A DNA stretch of 51,940 nt from Vitrella brassicaformis (lineage: Eukaryota > Sar > Vitrellaceae), in assembly GCA_001179505.1 (NCBI GenBank), contig CDMY01000557.1, forward strand, positions 1-51,940. Direction: 5' to 3'. This document shows positions 16,501 to 27,671 of the stretch, piece by piece; positions within the stretch are counted from its first letter, which is position 1, and each line of letters begins with the position of its first letter. The position numbers and the translations under genes were made by a program. The notes beneath the pieces were generated by a model. The model was not told where the DNA came from. It saw nothing but the letters and a program-made list of their open reading frames with translations, and did not search any database.

Positions 16501-18724
16501 AGACACAGTGACGATTCGCCTGATGCCTTTGATTTTTACTTATGATTCCAATGGATTGCCTTCAGAACCACATGGACAATACATTTGGTTGGACAGGGAC
16601 GGGCAGCAGGAAAGACAGCCCGATGGGTACGAAGCCGTCCGGTGCGCCTTTGCACATGAATCCGTGCATTTACTGTGATACGCATATGTGCAGGTGCGGG
16701 AAGTGGCATGTATCAAGAGTGGATCGCCGGGGTCAGCCTCATATGTCACGAAAAGGAATGGGGCTGGCTCATCCCGGGCTGTCCATGATTGCAGGGCGTA
16801 TACTTTCGTAATGTGGTGTGGAACGTTGTGGTAAGTGAGGAAGAGATGGCTGTAATTCATCCATGATTACGTGCCTTTGTGCAACAGGAAAAGGCCTTCA
16901 CCTACCATTGCAGTGAAGAGATGGAATGCCATGTCATCTTTCTGAACAACATGCTTGCCCGGTAAGGGCATATCGGAAGAGACACGCTCTCAAATTACGC
17001 TTTCGGTGTGAATTCTGTGCTGCAGAGCCAGAAGGTGTGTGAAACAAGACGAGCGTCAGCAGAGCATTCCAGCAAAATCATTCACATTGCACAACAACCT
17101 TTTCGTCTCCTGCTCGGAAGCCACGGACTTCGACCGTCCAGACAGCCCTCCTTTCAGCAGAGATTGGTTCGATGTCGACTACAACATGTACTACGACATT
17201 AGGTATGAAGACGGCTCTCCCGGATTGGTGCTGCATCTGGAACACGGCCCCAAGTCTGACAGAGAAGAATTCACATATAACACACTGGCGGACCTGTCGG
17301 CTGCATCAAGCGGAACCTGGCTTGAGGGATGGGAGGCACATGGATCCGAGACGGCCTATATCGGGCACAACTACAGACAACAGAACCTGCCGCCACATAC
17401 AAATGACGTCAACACTGCTCCATACATCTCTCACGACAAAGAATGGTTCAAAACTCAACCTGCCCAGGTGCGAGACAAAGAAGGCTCTCTCTACATTTGC
17501 ACTTCCCTTTTCCTTGACTGTCAGCGCGGGGCCTCGAACCCCTCGTTCCCCGCCGAGCTGGAGCGTCTTCTGCGTCGCTATGACATTTGTGTGCCCATGG
17601 CGGAGGACGAAACGACACTCACGGTCGGTCCGTACTCGTCAGGCGAGGACAAATGCTTCAAGGGTATCGGAAAGCTGGGTGGTGCCCCTAACCTTGGAGA
17701 GCGTCCTACGACCCTGGAGCTGTCCACACAGGAGCCTACGACGCTCGAGCCGACCACAGATGCCCCGAGGACTGATGCCCCAAGTACTGAGCAGCCCAAA
17801 TTGGAGCAGCCGAGTACTGAGCAGCCAAGCACTGATGCCCCAAGTACTGACGAGCCGTCCACACAGGAGCCTACGACGCTCGAGCCGACCACAGATGCCC
17901 CGACCACTGATGCCCCGACGACTGATGCCCCAAGTACTGAGCAGCAAGTGGTGCCTGCATCGTCTCCCCTGCCCTACCCCTGTCCGTCTCTGAGCAGCAA
18001 GTGGCCTTCACTCGGCCAGACGACCATTTTCGGCCAGTACACTTTCGATGACGAGCCCACGATGTGGACATTCGGCGGCACCACGGCTAACATCGTCCGG
18101 ACGAACGGCAGGGCCGAGATCACTCTCGCTGCGGCAGATGAGGCCTACATGGATCTCAACTTCGCCAACACGGCCGACATGAACTATGCAGCCGTCGTTT
18201 TCACCGTCACATGGTCGGAGATGCAGCTCACCCCTGTGGCTGGCGGGTTATTTCACAACCACATTAAGCAGCGTGGTTTTGAAATTGTGCGTATGGCCGA
18301 GCTTGCGCCGACATTTGCCAGAGCTGTCTCCTTTATCGTCTATAGAGACACATCGGGCGCTCTTGGGGGGATAATCGGATATAATGAGGGCCACCCGTCA
18401 GGGCCGTTTATCGACGGCAGCTACAACCCGCTAGTTGATAATTTCTTCCTGCTCAAGGATGACTCTGAGCCCCACACGTATGCCGTTGGATACGCGCTGC
18501 CAACGGGAGACATCTTTGTGTGCGAAGATGGCAGCACAATCTTTCAGAAGACGAACCTTGCGATTTGGCCTTCGACGGTGAGACGCGTACGGGTGGGGCA
18601 CGCCGCCTGGGCGGACGAGGCTATCGCAGGTAAGATCGTTCTCGAGTCCGTAAGTTTGTTCTTACCGCAATCTGCATCACAGTGTTATGGCGACACTACA
18701 TGTACTGATCCTTCCCGTATCTAG
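13509..18724 (+). CDS. Secreted right-handed beta-helix protein with duplicated flanking domains
   Basis: Probably an extracellular or cell-surface carbohydrate-binding or -cleaving protein; no catalytic residues were identified. Exons: 13509-13619 (signal peptide, VFPWLFVISLFCPAAG), 13708-~13865, 13924-14056, 14135-14932, 14992-15068, 15152-15669, 15739-15944, 16037-16227, 16302-16492, 16566-16626, 16694-16731, 16795-16830, 16888-16961, 17026-18724. The junction between exons 2 and 3 is unresolved: no GT donor in 13860-13925 has the phase required by the acceptor at 13924. The 14057-14134 intron is chosen because removing it avoids an in-frame TGA and restores alignment to the C-terminal domain. 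The centre starts with DLYVNAETGDDANDGT and TIHLAPGTY, typical of pectate-lyase-like beta-helix repeats. Residues before and after the helix are two copies of one ~200-residue domain (FLCEDGVTLIEKNNL against FVCEDGSTIFQKTNL). A Thr/Pro/Asp linker precedes the second copy. Confidence 0.75.
17721..17950 (+). repeat. Coding repeat: Thr/Pro-rich mucin-like linker
   Basis: A DNA stretch starting GTCCACACAGGAGCC at 17722 recurs almost unchanged at 17857, 135 bp (45 codons) later. Between and after the copies are shorter TDAPSTEQP-type units. The encoded linker is rich in Thr, Ser and Pro, as expected for an O-glycosylated stalk. Confidence 0.8.
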
Positions 18725-19944
18725 TCTGACACCGTTTAAAAGGCGCGCAATGTAGTCATGTTCGTTGTACTACTGCAGCTGTACTCTCGTGCGCCTCCGT
18801 GTAGCTGTGCTGTGACCAAGATAGAAGGCGTTCTTCGTGTTTCGCTTTCGCGATGGAGGCCGTGACGCATTTGAACGAAAGCGGCGCTTTCATTCTTGTA
18901 GCTGCGTGGAGGTATCTGCAGTAGATATCCTCAGAGAAAGAGTAGAGGTGTACATGTTGATTGGATTATTTGTATGAGGGAGATTGTCTAATTCTCCACA
19001 CTGTCTGCATTTTTTATCCACGGAGACAAGTCTTTTCGCTGTCTGTCACGGGAAGTGGCAATCGTAACAGACCTATGAGTTGACAATCGCTGAGAATCGT
19101 AAAAGTGTGTGTGTGTGTGTATGTGTGAAATCATCGCAAGGCAGTGTACGCATTCATGCACTGCCTGAATTTGTGGACTGAGTAGCTGCTGCTTCAATGG
19201 CTGACCTGATGAGGACTGTCGTCTGGATCAACACCAGCGGGAAGCCACCCACACCGGTATGTTGTATTCCACATTGAAGACACGACATAACTGTCTCCAT
19301 TCTCCCGCCGATACATCCAAATCAGCAAGCCAAGGCAACACAATCGCAATCAGTCAGCCAAATCGAAAAATACTTGTACACTCGAGGAGAGAAAATCACT
19401 GTCTCGTTGGACTCTCGTGGGAGTCCAGAGAGAGCACCAAAAACCATACAAGCCTTACACGGGTCGACCACCTTGACTCACTCACAATCGCTGGATGAAG
19501 CAAGAGGTGGATGGCGGCTGGCCAAGGGCTTACATTAGTACAGCCATCACCCAGTTCACCGATAGACACCTCTGCCTCGCTCGCACGAAATATAAAGTCA
19601 GTGACTGATGTAGACCCAAGTGACCGATGAAAGGCCCCCTCCCCCTCTTGCACTCTCCCGCCCCCGCTTCTCTCCTGCCAGATCTGAGCGGGCAGCTGCC
19701 TGCTTCGGTTTCAGCATAGATCATGTGCCTCGAGTCGAGTCTCACACGCCGTTCGTCAGACATCCAGCTCTTGAGAGATCTTCCGAAATATCGCCCTTCG
19801 GCTCTCTGATATTCGCCTGTAATCAGCCATCTGCACACACACAGGCACAGGCACAGGCACACACACCGACATGACAACAGTCATATCTGCGTGGCTGCAG
19901 CACTGATACGTTCATTCAACTCAGAAAGGACCTCACTCACTCAC
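18725..19944. other. Convergent intergenic region
   Basis: 1.2 kb between the beta-helix gene and the MFS transporter 3' ends. It holds a TG run near 19107-19120, a CACAGG array near 19838-19862 and a CTCA array at 19934-19957 that overlaps the end of the transporter. I found no gene, tRNA or other RNA in it. Confidence 0.5.
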
Positions 19945-22282
19945 TCACTCACTCACCCCGGCATCCTGGGCGACACTCTCCTCCCCCGTCTCCTCGTCTG
20001 TCTGCGTCGACTCGTTCTCTGTCGGCACCCGATGATATAAGTCGCTCGACGGCGTGATGGCCCGGAGGTGTGCATGCGGGTCCCGCGAACTGGAGATGTC
20101 GTTGGCCCATAAGCACAGGGCGCATACGATTGCCACGCAGGTGATGATAGCTAAGATGGAGAACATTAGATGCCAATTGCCACCGATCCAGCCCTTGACA
20201 AGCAGCAGCACCATCGCAGCAGTGTTGTCAGAAATTCCCATGCTGCTCAATCACACACACACACACACACACAGAGGGAGAGAGGGAGAGGCCATTGATT
20301 GATTAATTGATTGACGGACGAACGAAGTGACTCGGCGGGCCGGCTGGCCGTGCTGTTTGTTATATACATGGAGCAGGCGGTCCCCTTCAGTCTTTTCCCG
20401 CCGATCTCAGGCGCAAACACGGCACCTGCACTCCCACACGCCCCGCACAGAGAACCAGTCGTGTGGACACACACTCAGACATAGATGTGATGAGCGGCTT
20501 GCTGACCGATCATTTTGTAGGGTCCGAACAGCATGAGGCCCGCGACGGCCAATGATGTCACCGCCACGCCAAACGAGACAGTCCCGCCATTCGAGTGCTT
20601 CCACATTGGGTTGCTCGCGTTCCACAGCAGACCCAGACACACCAGCAGCACAAACAAGGGCAGCAGAAGCACTGACGCCCTGTGCCGCTTGGGCAGCCAG
20701 TCCCGCAAACGGCCGATGACGAGCGTCGACACGCAGCCAAGCAGAGTAAATAGCGCCGATGCCCGTCCGGCCGTGGCGGCCGCGACGTGGGAGGTCAGGC
20801 AGTTGTGTGGGACCAGCTGCCGGTTGCCCTTATTGGCGCAGAAGGAGTGGACGAGGAGAGATGGCGAGTAGAGCAGGAAGAGCGTGCGGACACTGTAGAG
20901 GCAGCCCGACAGCAGAGCCAGTAGCCACAGGTTGGGGTGCTTGAGAAGGACTATTGCCCGCTGCCTGAAGGGCTCCCTCTCCTCTTTTGTCTTGGTCTTC
21001 TGGATGGCCGTTTCCTCCTCGCCCGGCGCGTTCTTGACGAAGAACACCACAGGCAGCATCAGACAGAGGGCGAAGCCAGCAGCCCTGTTGCGTTGGATCA
21101 AACAGAACACACAGACCCATCCCATGAGCGAGTGAGTCCTAGAAATCGTTCTGTGTTCCCCGCACCAGAAGAAGATTGTGCGCCAGGGAAACACGATGAT
21201 GATGCTGCTTAGGACGCTGCGGGCTATGACGTCGCCTAACTGGGGCGCCATGCTCACCAGCCTGACAAACGACAACAACCACCAGTGCAATCGATGCCTT
21301 TCGCTCGACGTCGTTGCATCGCACCCCATCAGTGTGCCGTAGTGTGCAGTGGGCACCCAGTTGGTGCAGAGCGCCACAACAGACACCCAACACAGACCCA
21401 GCGCGAAGTAGCCGTTATAGGCCCTGCACGGCACGCACAAAGAGAGAGAGAGAGAAAAGCGGCACCAATGGCATTCCATCGTCACCACAGCAATACGGCG
21501 CCAGTCAGTCAGTCAGTGAGTCATTGAGAGTGAGTTTGCTCACCAGACGATGAGGAAGAGCGCAAACTGCCACCCGGGTGCCGCCAAGACGGTCTGGTGT
21601 GGGTGCTTGGGGTCTCTTGGATAAGCCACGGGTGTCGGATTCGTGTACACCAGGAGACCTACACGACAAGGCACCAATCAACACACACACACACACACAC
21701 ATGGATGTAATGAATGTCCGGACATTCCTTAAGGCAGTACCAAAGAGTATGGAGGTCACCACATAGCCGAGTCCGGCAAGGACAAAGACGAACTTGCCGC
21801 CCCGCGCGTCGCTCAGCACACCAGCCGTGACCTTGCCGAAGATGCTGGCAGCGTATGAGATGGCCAGAATGATGCTCAGCCTGACGCAACAAGTCATCCA
21901 CACGAAGACGGCAGATTGATGTTCTGACGAGTGTTCTGGCATGGCGCCTACCTGCTTGGGGAGATGAACAGCTCTCCCTCAAACAGAGTCTCCACTATGT
22001 AAAGGTCACTTATCGCGAAATCTGCTAACACACAGAGCAACATCCGTCAATCCCGAAGAGATTGCCTCCCCTCGTGTTGTGCTGTGTACATTTGCCGAAG
22101 TATGCGACGCTGGCCATTGCCAGCACCGCCCAGCACACGCCGGGCCGCTCATGGTAGCTGAGAGTCCGCCGGCTGACCTCCTTGTGCACCAGCAAGCTGT
22201 CAGATGCAGTCGCGTCGTTGGCCTCCTCTGCTGCTGATCCGCTCGGTGCAATTTCGACCGACGTGTCCGGTGTGTTGGCCAT
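19945..22282 (-). CDS. MFS transporter, organophosphate:phosphate antiporter (GlpT/SLC37) type
   Basis: Integral membrane transporter, 548 residues. Exons (minus): 22282-22090, 22021-21952, 21880-21741, 21658-21544, 21423-21325, 21261-21166, 21084-20507, 20425-20368, 20242-19945; all nine join in phase. The N-terminal helix region YFGKYFAISDLYIVE followed by SIFGKVTAGVLSDARGGK fits the first helices and loop 2-3 of GlpT-like proteins; GPYKMIGAVFAPEIGGK followed by GTACS matches the region around helix 11. About 12 hydrophobic segments are visible. A cytosolic Asp/Glu/Thr-rich C-tail ends in a GTGAGT repeat, so the stop at 19945 is provisional and a further exon is possible. Family members exchange phosphate for sugar phosphates or glycerol phosphate; the substrate cannot be told here. 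The start is the ATG at 22282; a TTG-initiated extension was rejected. Confidence 0.8.
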
Positions 22283-22755
22283 GTGACGCTCTTCAGTGGC
22301 CCACACTGAGGCAGATCTTCCAATCAACAGATCTTCACGGCAGCTTCCTACTTGCGCCCGATACTGTGGTCCTCTCAGCCCGTCGTTGCCTGGTTGCGTC
22401 CGTGCGACCCCGAGCGAACGCCTGCGAGATCTCCGCCATGAAGCTCGCAGGTGCGAACGAACGAACGAACGATTGAATGAGAGGATCGAATCCTCATGGT
22501 TACGGGGACGTCGAAATCGATTGAATAATGAGTCTGTCCGCCTTCAGCAAGCATGCGAATCTTTCGCTAGTCAAAACGGAACAACAGGCAGGCAGCCAGC
22601 CTGTCGCTTCTATGCACACGCACCATCCACATTCACACGCACATGACCCCTCACAGGCAGGCCACCCCGCACATGCTGCACAACAAACAGCAATCCATAC
22701 ATCCAGGCGAAACCTCTCTCTACTCAATCTAGATATCTATCGATCACTCTATCAA
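22283..22755. other. Spacer between TMPK end and MFS transporter start
   Basis: 473 bp upstream of the MFS transporter and downstream of TMPK, which are in tandem on the minus strand. It has an ACGA repeat (22450-22470) and an ACACGCAC-rich stretch. No gene or known element was seen. Confidence 0.45.
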
Positions 22756-24371
22756 CTACTGCAGCCTGGAGGTGACGCTGCTGCTGCTGGCCCCCTCTAC
22801 TGCCGTGCTCTCCGCCACTTTGGCTGACTGCTGCAGGGGGGCGTTGTCCCACAGGGTCGTCACCGGCGCGTCCGACGCAGCCACAGACGACACAACTTGC
22901 TCGGCCTTGACGCACACCTCGGCCGCTATCGACTGGCGGTAATGAGAGAACAAAGGCAGAGGTAGAGGCACACACAGGTGGGTGGCTGGATGTGTGTGTA
23001 TGTGTGTGTGTGTGTGTTACGTCGATGTCTTTGGTGCCGTCGATGGCATGCCAGTAGGGCTGTGTGCTGAAGTGCATATAGCTGCTGTACACCCGCCGCT
23101 GGATCTCCAGCTTCTCGTAACGCTCCGCACCTACGGGACAACATAGGCAGGCAACAAACACAAGACACACAATGAATGCTGCTCTGCTTGTGCCGTGCTG
23201 GATGTGGTGCTGTGGGTGCCGGCCGAGCTTACTTACTGACTCACTCACTCACCGTATCCCTTTCGCCTATTGGCCTCTTCTGGCGACACGTCGATGTAGA
23301 AGACCGTGTCGGGCGCTATCAAACCACTGTCGGCGTTCTTGCACCACTCCAGAGGCAAACCCTGCACACACAAGACAACAAGGCAGCAGGCAGCTGTGTG
23401 TGGTTCATGTGTGATGATGGTACACAACAAACACGTGAGGTGAGCTGACTGACCTCGGCTCCCGACGAGTATGCGACGCCCGAGAATGCGTATCGGTCCG
23501 ATATGACGGTCGTGCCAGACAGCACCGCCGCCTGGATCTCACACCTGCACACATGGGAGTGGTGGCGCATCCATCGCACACGTACACACACGGTGAGTAG
23601 CATGGTGCACTGCACTGCACCTGCCCTGTGTGTGGTGCAGTGGTGTCATGGCAAGTGCTGCTCAGACTCACTGTTTCTCCCATCTGTCGGACGAGAAGAG
23701 GTGGTGGCAGGTGCGCTTGGTGAAGTCGATGTCTTTGCGCAGGAAGGCGTCTATCAGCTGGCCCAACGGACCTTCACGATCTGAATGAACCATACCACAC
23801 ACACACGGACAGACACGCCAGGCCATGTCTGTGTGTGTGCAGGGACAATGGCTGGCTGGCTGGCTAGCTGCCTGCCTGCTTGTCTGGCTGGCTTACTCGG
23901 GAATCGGATAGCCTTGACGTCGTGCCCCTTGTCCTTGAGACTGGCGGCCAGCCGCTGGGACTGCGAACTCTTACCCGACCTGCACACACACACACACACA
24001 CACCGAGAGAGAGAGTGGTGCTGGTGCAATCAGTGTTCGTCCTCCCTCCCTCCCTCCCATGTCTGTCTGTCTGTCTGATCAGACCTGTCGAGTCCCTCGA
24101 AGACGATGAATGCACCTCGTGGCATCGCTCCCACACACGAGGCGCCCCTCTGCTCACGATGTACACTCCGCCTGCTGCCGACACGCTGCACCAAATAGCC
24201 CGGCGAGGCTTTGCAGAGTGTCTGAAACAGCAGGCCGCTGCCGCCCTGCCGGTTTAGTGACGCCGCCCCTGAGCTGGTCAACCACACCAGCAAGAGCAGC
24301 AGGAGGCACCAGAGGGCGCTGCTCGTCCGCAGCAAGTCATCCCATGAGCAGCCGCGTGGAAGATCTGGCAT
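22756..24371 (-). CDS. TMPK: Thymidylate kinase with N-terminal signal/transit-like leader
   Basis: Phosphorylates dTMP to dTDP using ATP in dTTP synthesis. Exons (minus): 24371-24085, 23979-23897, 23780-23672, 23544-23454, 23361-23253, 23130-23021, 22932-22756; 321 residues, phases consistent. Motifs: P-loop FEGLDRSGKSS (about 91-101), FPNREGPLGQLIDAFL, the DR(Y/W) motif ISDRYAFSGVAYSSG, and IDVSPEEANRRKGYGAERYE (lid/LID arginines). An N-terminal extension of about 80 residues comes before the usual start: a hydrophobic core (WCLLLLLLVWL) followed by a basic stretch with almost no acidic residues. This looks like a signal peptide plus transit peptide, as used for plastids with four membranes. 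An internal Met just before the kinase domain could give a cytosolic form. A ~45-residue Ser/Ala/Val C-terminal extension has no known role. Confidence 0.9.
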
Positions 24372-24533
24372 CCGTCGAGCGGGGATGATGGAATGGCATC
24401 GTTTGGGAGTCCAGTTCAGGTGAGGTGCGCTTCTCCCTCCTGTGCGAGCTTGAAATCGTAGTAGATCTCATCTTCAGCATCTTTTCCCGTCAGCAGGACG
24501 AGGCGCATCTCCTCCTCCTCCAACCAACCCAAG
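24372..24533. promoter_or_regulatory. Compact divergent promoter, TMPK / PDAT
   Basis: Only 162 bp separate the two start codons, so both promoters must lie here or within the genes. No TATA box is visible. The plus side has a CTCCTCCTCCAACCAACC stretch immediately before the PDAT ATG. The element at 32584/38781/44041 is absent. Confidence 0.5.
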
Positions 24534-27083
24534 ATGCCTAAGGGGCGTGATGCCAAGGCAGACAAGGCGGGCAAAGATGAGCCATCACCCGGTGATGCCG
24601 CCTCCTCTGCGGCTGCATCCCCCTCCCCCAAGAAGCCAAGAGGTGTTGCAACCAAGCGGTGGTTCGTCTTATCGACTGGCGCGGTCGGGGCCATAGTGGC
24701 GGTGGTGGTAGCGGTGTGGGCCGTGATGCCCAAGGAGCGGGTGGAGATGGAGCTCAAGGCAGCCGAGATGAAGAAGTGGCTGGACAGCACGCTGCAGCCC
24801 TGGTTCAACACTTCCTCGCCCCTGCCCCTGGAGCGGCGGCTCAAGGACAAGGGCATCAAGGCCAAGCACCCGGTGCTGTTTGTGCCAGGCCTGGTGTCGA
24901 GCCAGCTGGAGGTGTGGAACGCCCTCGAGTGCTTCGGCGACGACCGGCGCTGGAAGATCTGGGGCGGCGTGGACATGTTCACGGCCGTCCTGCAGAACAC
25001 CAGCTGCTGGCTCGAGCACCTCACGCTCGACGAGAAGACCGGACTCGACCCCTACGACGGAGCCATCAAGATGCGGGCGCAGGAGGGATTCGCATCCGTC
25101 GACTACTTCTTCCCGGGGTAGGTATGTATGTGTGCAGGCAGGCCAATCTCACTCGCTCCGGCAGGCAGGCGGCACATGCAGTCGTGTGGCTCTGTGTGGG
25201 TGATGGATTGGTATTTATGTGTGTATGTGTGTGTGCTGTGCGTATGCCCACCTAGGTTTTGGGTGTGGGGCAAGCTGACGGAGGTGTTGGGCTCGATTGG
25301 CTACGACCCCAACTCCTTAATGACCATGAGTTGGGACTGGCGGCCCTCATTTGACAACCTGGAAGTCCGAGACAGACTTCTGACCAAGATGGTGCACACC
25401 ACACCACACCGCACCAGACACATGACCGTGACCATCAGTGCCACGCAATGGCCTGCTTGCCCTGCCCTGCCCTGCCCTCCCTGCCCTTGGTGTCTGTCGA
25501 TGCATGTCCGTGTGTGTGCAGAAGCGTCGCATCGAGGATTTATACGAGTTCAACGGCAAACAGAAGGTGGTGTTGGTGTCGCATAGCCTCGGGTCGCTGC
25601 TGACGTTCTTCTTTTTCCAGTGGGTGACCTACCACCACGACCCCAAATGGGTCGACAAACACATTCACTCATGGGTCAACATCGCTGGGGCTCTCCTCGG
25701 TCGGTGGCGGTACACCACACGGAGGGAAGCCAGTGAACCAGGCTGGCTGGCTGGGGGGGTGCATCATCCGTCAGTGTGTGCGCGCGTGTGTGTGTGTGTG
25801 TGTGTGCAGGTGTGAACAAGTCCACTTCGTGTCTGTTCTCCGGCGAGATGAAGGACCTGAATATATTTGGGCCTGTCATCAGGTGAGTCAGTCAGTGAGG
25901 CACCCAGACAGACAGACAGACAGGGAGACAGGCAGGCAAGCTTCACGTGCATCCCCCGTTGTGAGAGACTGCGTGAGTGTGTCTGCTTCAGGTACATAAT
26001 CGACAAGATCCTGCCGCTCCCAGACCGAGTGCGGCTCTGGCGGTCCATGGGCACCATGAGGCACATGGTACGCACACACGGACACTATACCATAGCACAC
26101 ACGCGAGAGGGGAACCACACGTGAAAAGAATGAGCCACTCACTCTTCTGCGTGTGCGCCTCTGTCTGTCTATCTGTCTGTCTGTCTGTCTGTCTTATCCA
26201 TCAGATTCCCAAGGGCGGCGCGCGTGTGTGGGGCCATTTGGGCGAGCCGACCTTTATGAAGTTCCCCGCCTCTCCCGAGCTCGATTTGCCCTTTGACGAC
26301 TTTGTCGGCTGGGCCAACAGTTACCTGGACAAGGCAGCCGACCTCAACACGTGGCTGGACAAGGACACCTATGTCAGTATGCCGCCTCCCGACCAGCCCT
26401 TGCCGACGTTCAGGGATGCATCCGACGCCATCAAGTACTGGCTGAACCCCCTGGCCGCCCCCCTCCCGTACGCCCCCAACATGAAGGTCTTCTGCACATA
26501 TGGTGTCGGCATCCCCACCGAGCGCAACTATCTCTACCAGAAGATGCCAGCCACACACATCAGTAACCACAACCAGCAGCAGCCGACGGCCACTGACCAG
26601 GTGCTGACGTCGGATCAGCGGCTGGTGGACCTGCCCGTGCAGATGATTCCGCCCCACCAGGTCAGCGGCCTCCTGGCCAACCTGTCTTCGGCAACGACGA
26701 GCGCCCGCGACGCGTGGGAGTGGCCCCCTCTGGCCAGTGACCCGCGCGGCAAGGTCGAGGTGCTCGACAGCGTGGTTGTGTCCGACGGGGATGTGTCGGT
26801 GCCGCTCGAGAGCCTGGGCCTCATGTGCCAGCTGTGGCGCAACACCAAGAGGTACAACCCCTCTGGGGCGGCTGTGCGGGTGCGCGAGGTCTACCACAAC
26901 ATATCCATGACGCAGGAGCTCATGCGCGACAGCAAGAGCGGCAACCACGTCGACATACTCGGCAATGAGGACATACTCGAGCTCGTCGCCCGGGTCGCCA
27001 GTGGGGACGACCCGACTGACGAGCGCACCTTCTCTCTAATTCAAGAAATCGCACACAAAGTCGTCAACAACGAATTCACATGA
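24534..27083 (+). CDS. PDAT: Phospholipid:diacylglycerol acyltransferase (LCAT family)
   Basis: Makes triacylglycerol by moving an acyl chain from a phospholipid to diacylglycerol, normally at the ER membrane. Exons: 24534-25117, 25256-25391, 25522-25699, 25810-25882, 25992-26067, 26205-27083; 641 residues. One membrane anchor (about 43-65) follows a Lys/Pro/Ala-rich cytosolic start. Motifs: PVLFVPGLVSSQLEVW near the oxyanion region, the lid cysteine/Trp segment, MTMSWDWRPSFDNLE, nucleophile elbow VSHSLGS (Ser262), SDGDVSVPLES (catalytic Asp region) and GNHVDILG (catalytic His). The length and motif order match PDAT of yeast, plants and algae. Storage-lipid synthesis through PDAT fits a photosynthetic protist. 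It diverges from TMPK. Confidence 0.94.
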
Positions 27084-27671
27084 GGGAGAGGGGAGGGAGT
27101 GGCGGACTGGCGGACACACACAGAGGGAGGGAGGGAGGGAGGGAGGAAGGGAGAGGGGGAGAGAGGAAGTCATGATGAAGGTGATGTGACTGTGGACATA
27201 CGGGCTGTTGGTTTTGGTTTCGGTTTTCCCACGTCGGTCACTAACTGGGCTGAGCTATGTGTGTGTGTCTGTGTGTCTCTGTGTGTGTGTGTGCGTTGGT
27301 CTTTCTGTCTGTGCGGCGCTGTGTGTCCCTCCCTCCCTGATTTGCGTGTAGAGAGAGATACATGTATGTAGCTGCGAGCAGCGGGTGGGTGGTGGCTGGC
27401 AGTGCATTGATTGATTGCATGTGTGTGGACGTGCCGAGGAAGGACCACAGACAGACAGATCACATTTCGGGTGAAGGTGAGATTCGCAGACTTCAGTGCA
27501 CGTGATTTATGTTATGTATGCCTGCCTGCCGTTTGGATCGACACACACATGGTGGAAGTTATACGCCCAAGGCAGTATGTGGGCGTCCCTCCGCAGAGCC
27601 TCTGAAACGATATATAAAATCAGAGGGGCGATCCTGGCACGTTTACAACTCGGCGAAAAAGGCGATCAAAG
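27084..27671. other. Spacer between PDAT and the glycosyltransferase gene
   Basis: 588 bp. It begins with a GGGA array (27124-27160), then a GT-rich region (27258-27292). The last 60 bp contain a TATA-like sequence (reported separately). No gene was seen. Confidence 0.5.
27611..27618 (+). promoter_or_regulatory. TATA-like box before the glycosyltransferase
   Basis: TATATAAA lies 54 bp upstream of the ATG at 27672, a plausible distance for a core promoter. It is the clearest TATA-like sequence I noticed in front of any gene in this window. No experimental support. Confidence 0.35.

Noticed and set aside
19205-19225. CTGATGAGG resembling a hammerhead ribozyme core
   Set aside because: No matching GAAAC strand or flanking stems at the required distance.
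20475-21488. Single 337-residue MFS open frame without introns
   Set aside because: It contains two intron-like insertions (21324-21262 and 21165-21085); removing them in phase restores the helix pattern.
26169-26948. 259-codon minus-strand frame opposite PDAT
   Set aside because: Shadow of the PDAT last exon; PDAT has a full catalytic motif set on the plus strand.
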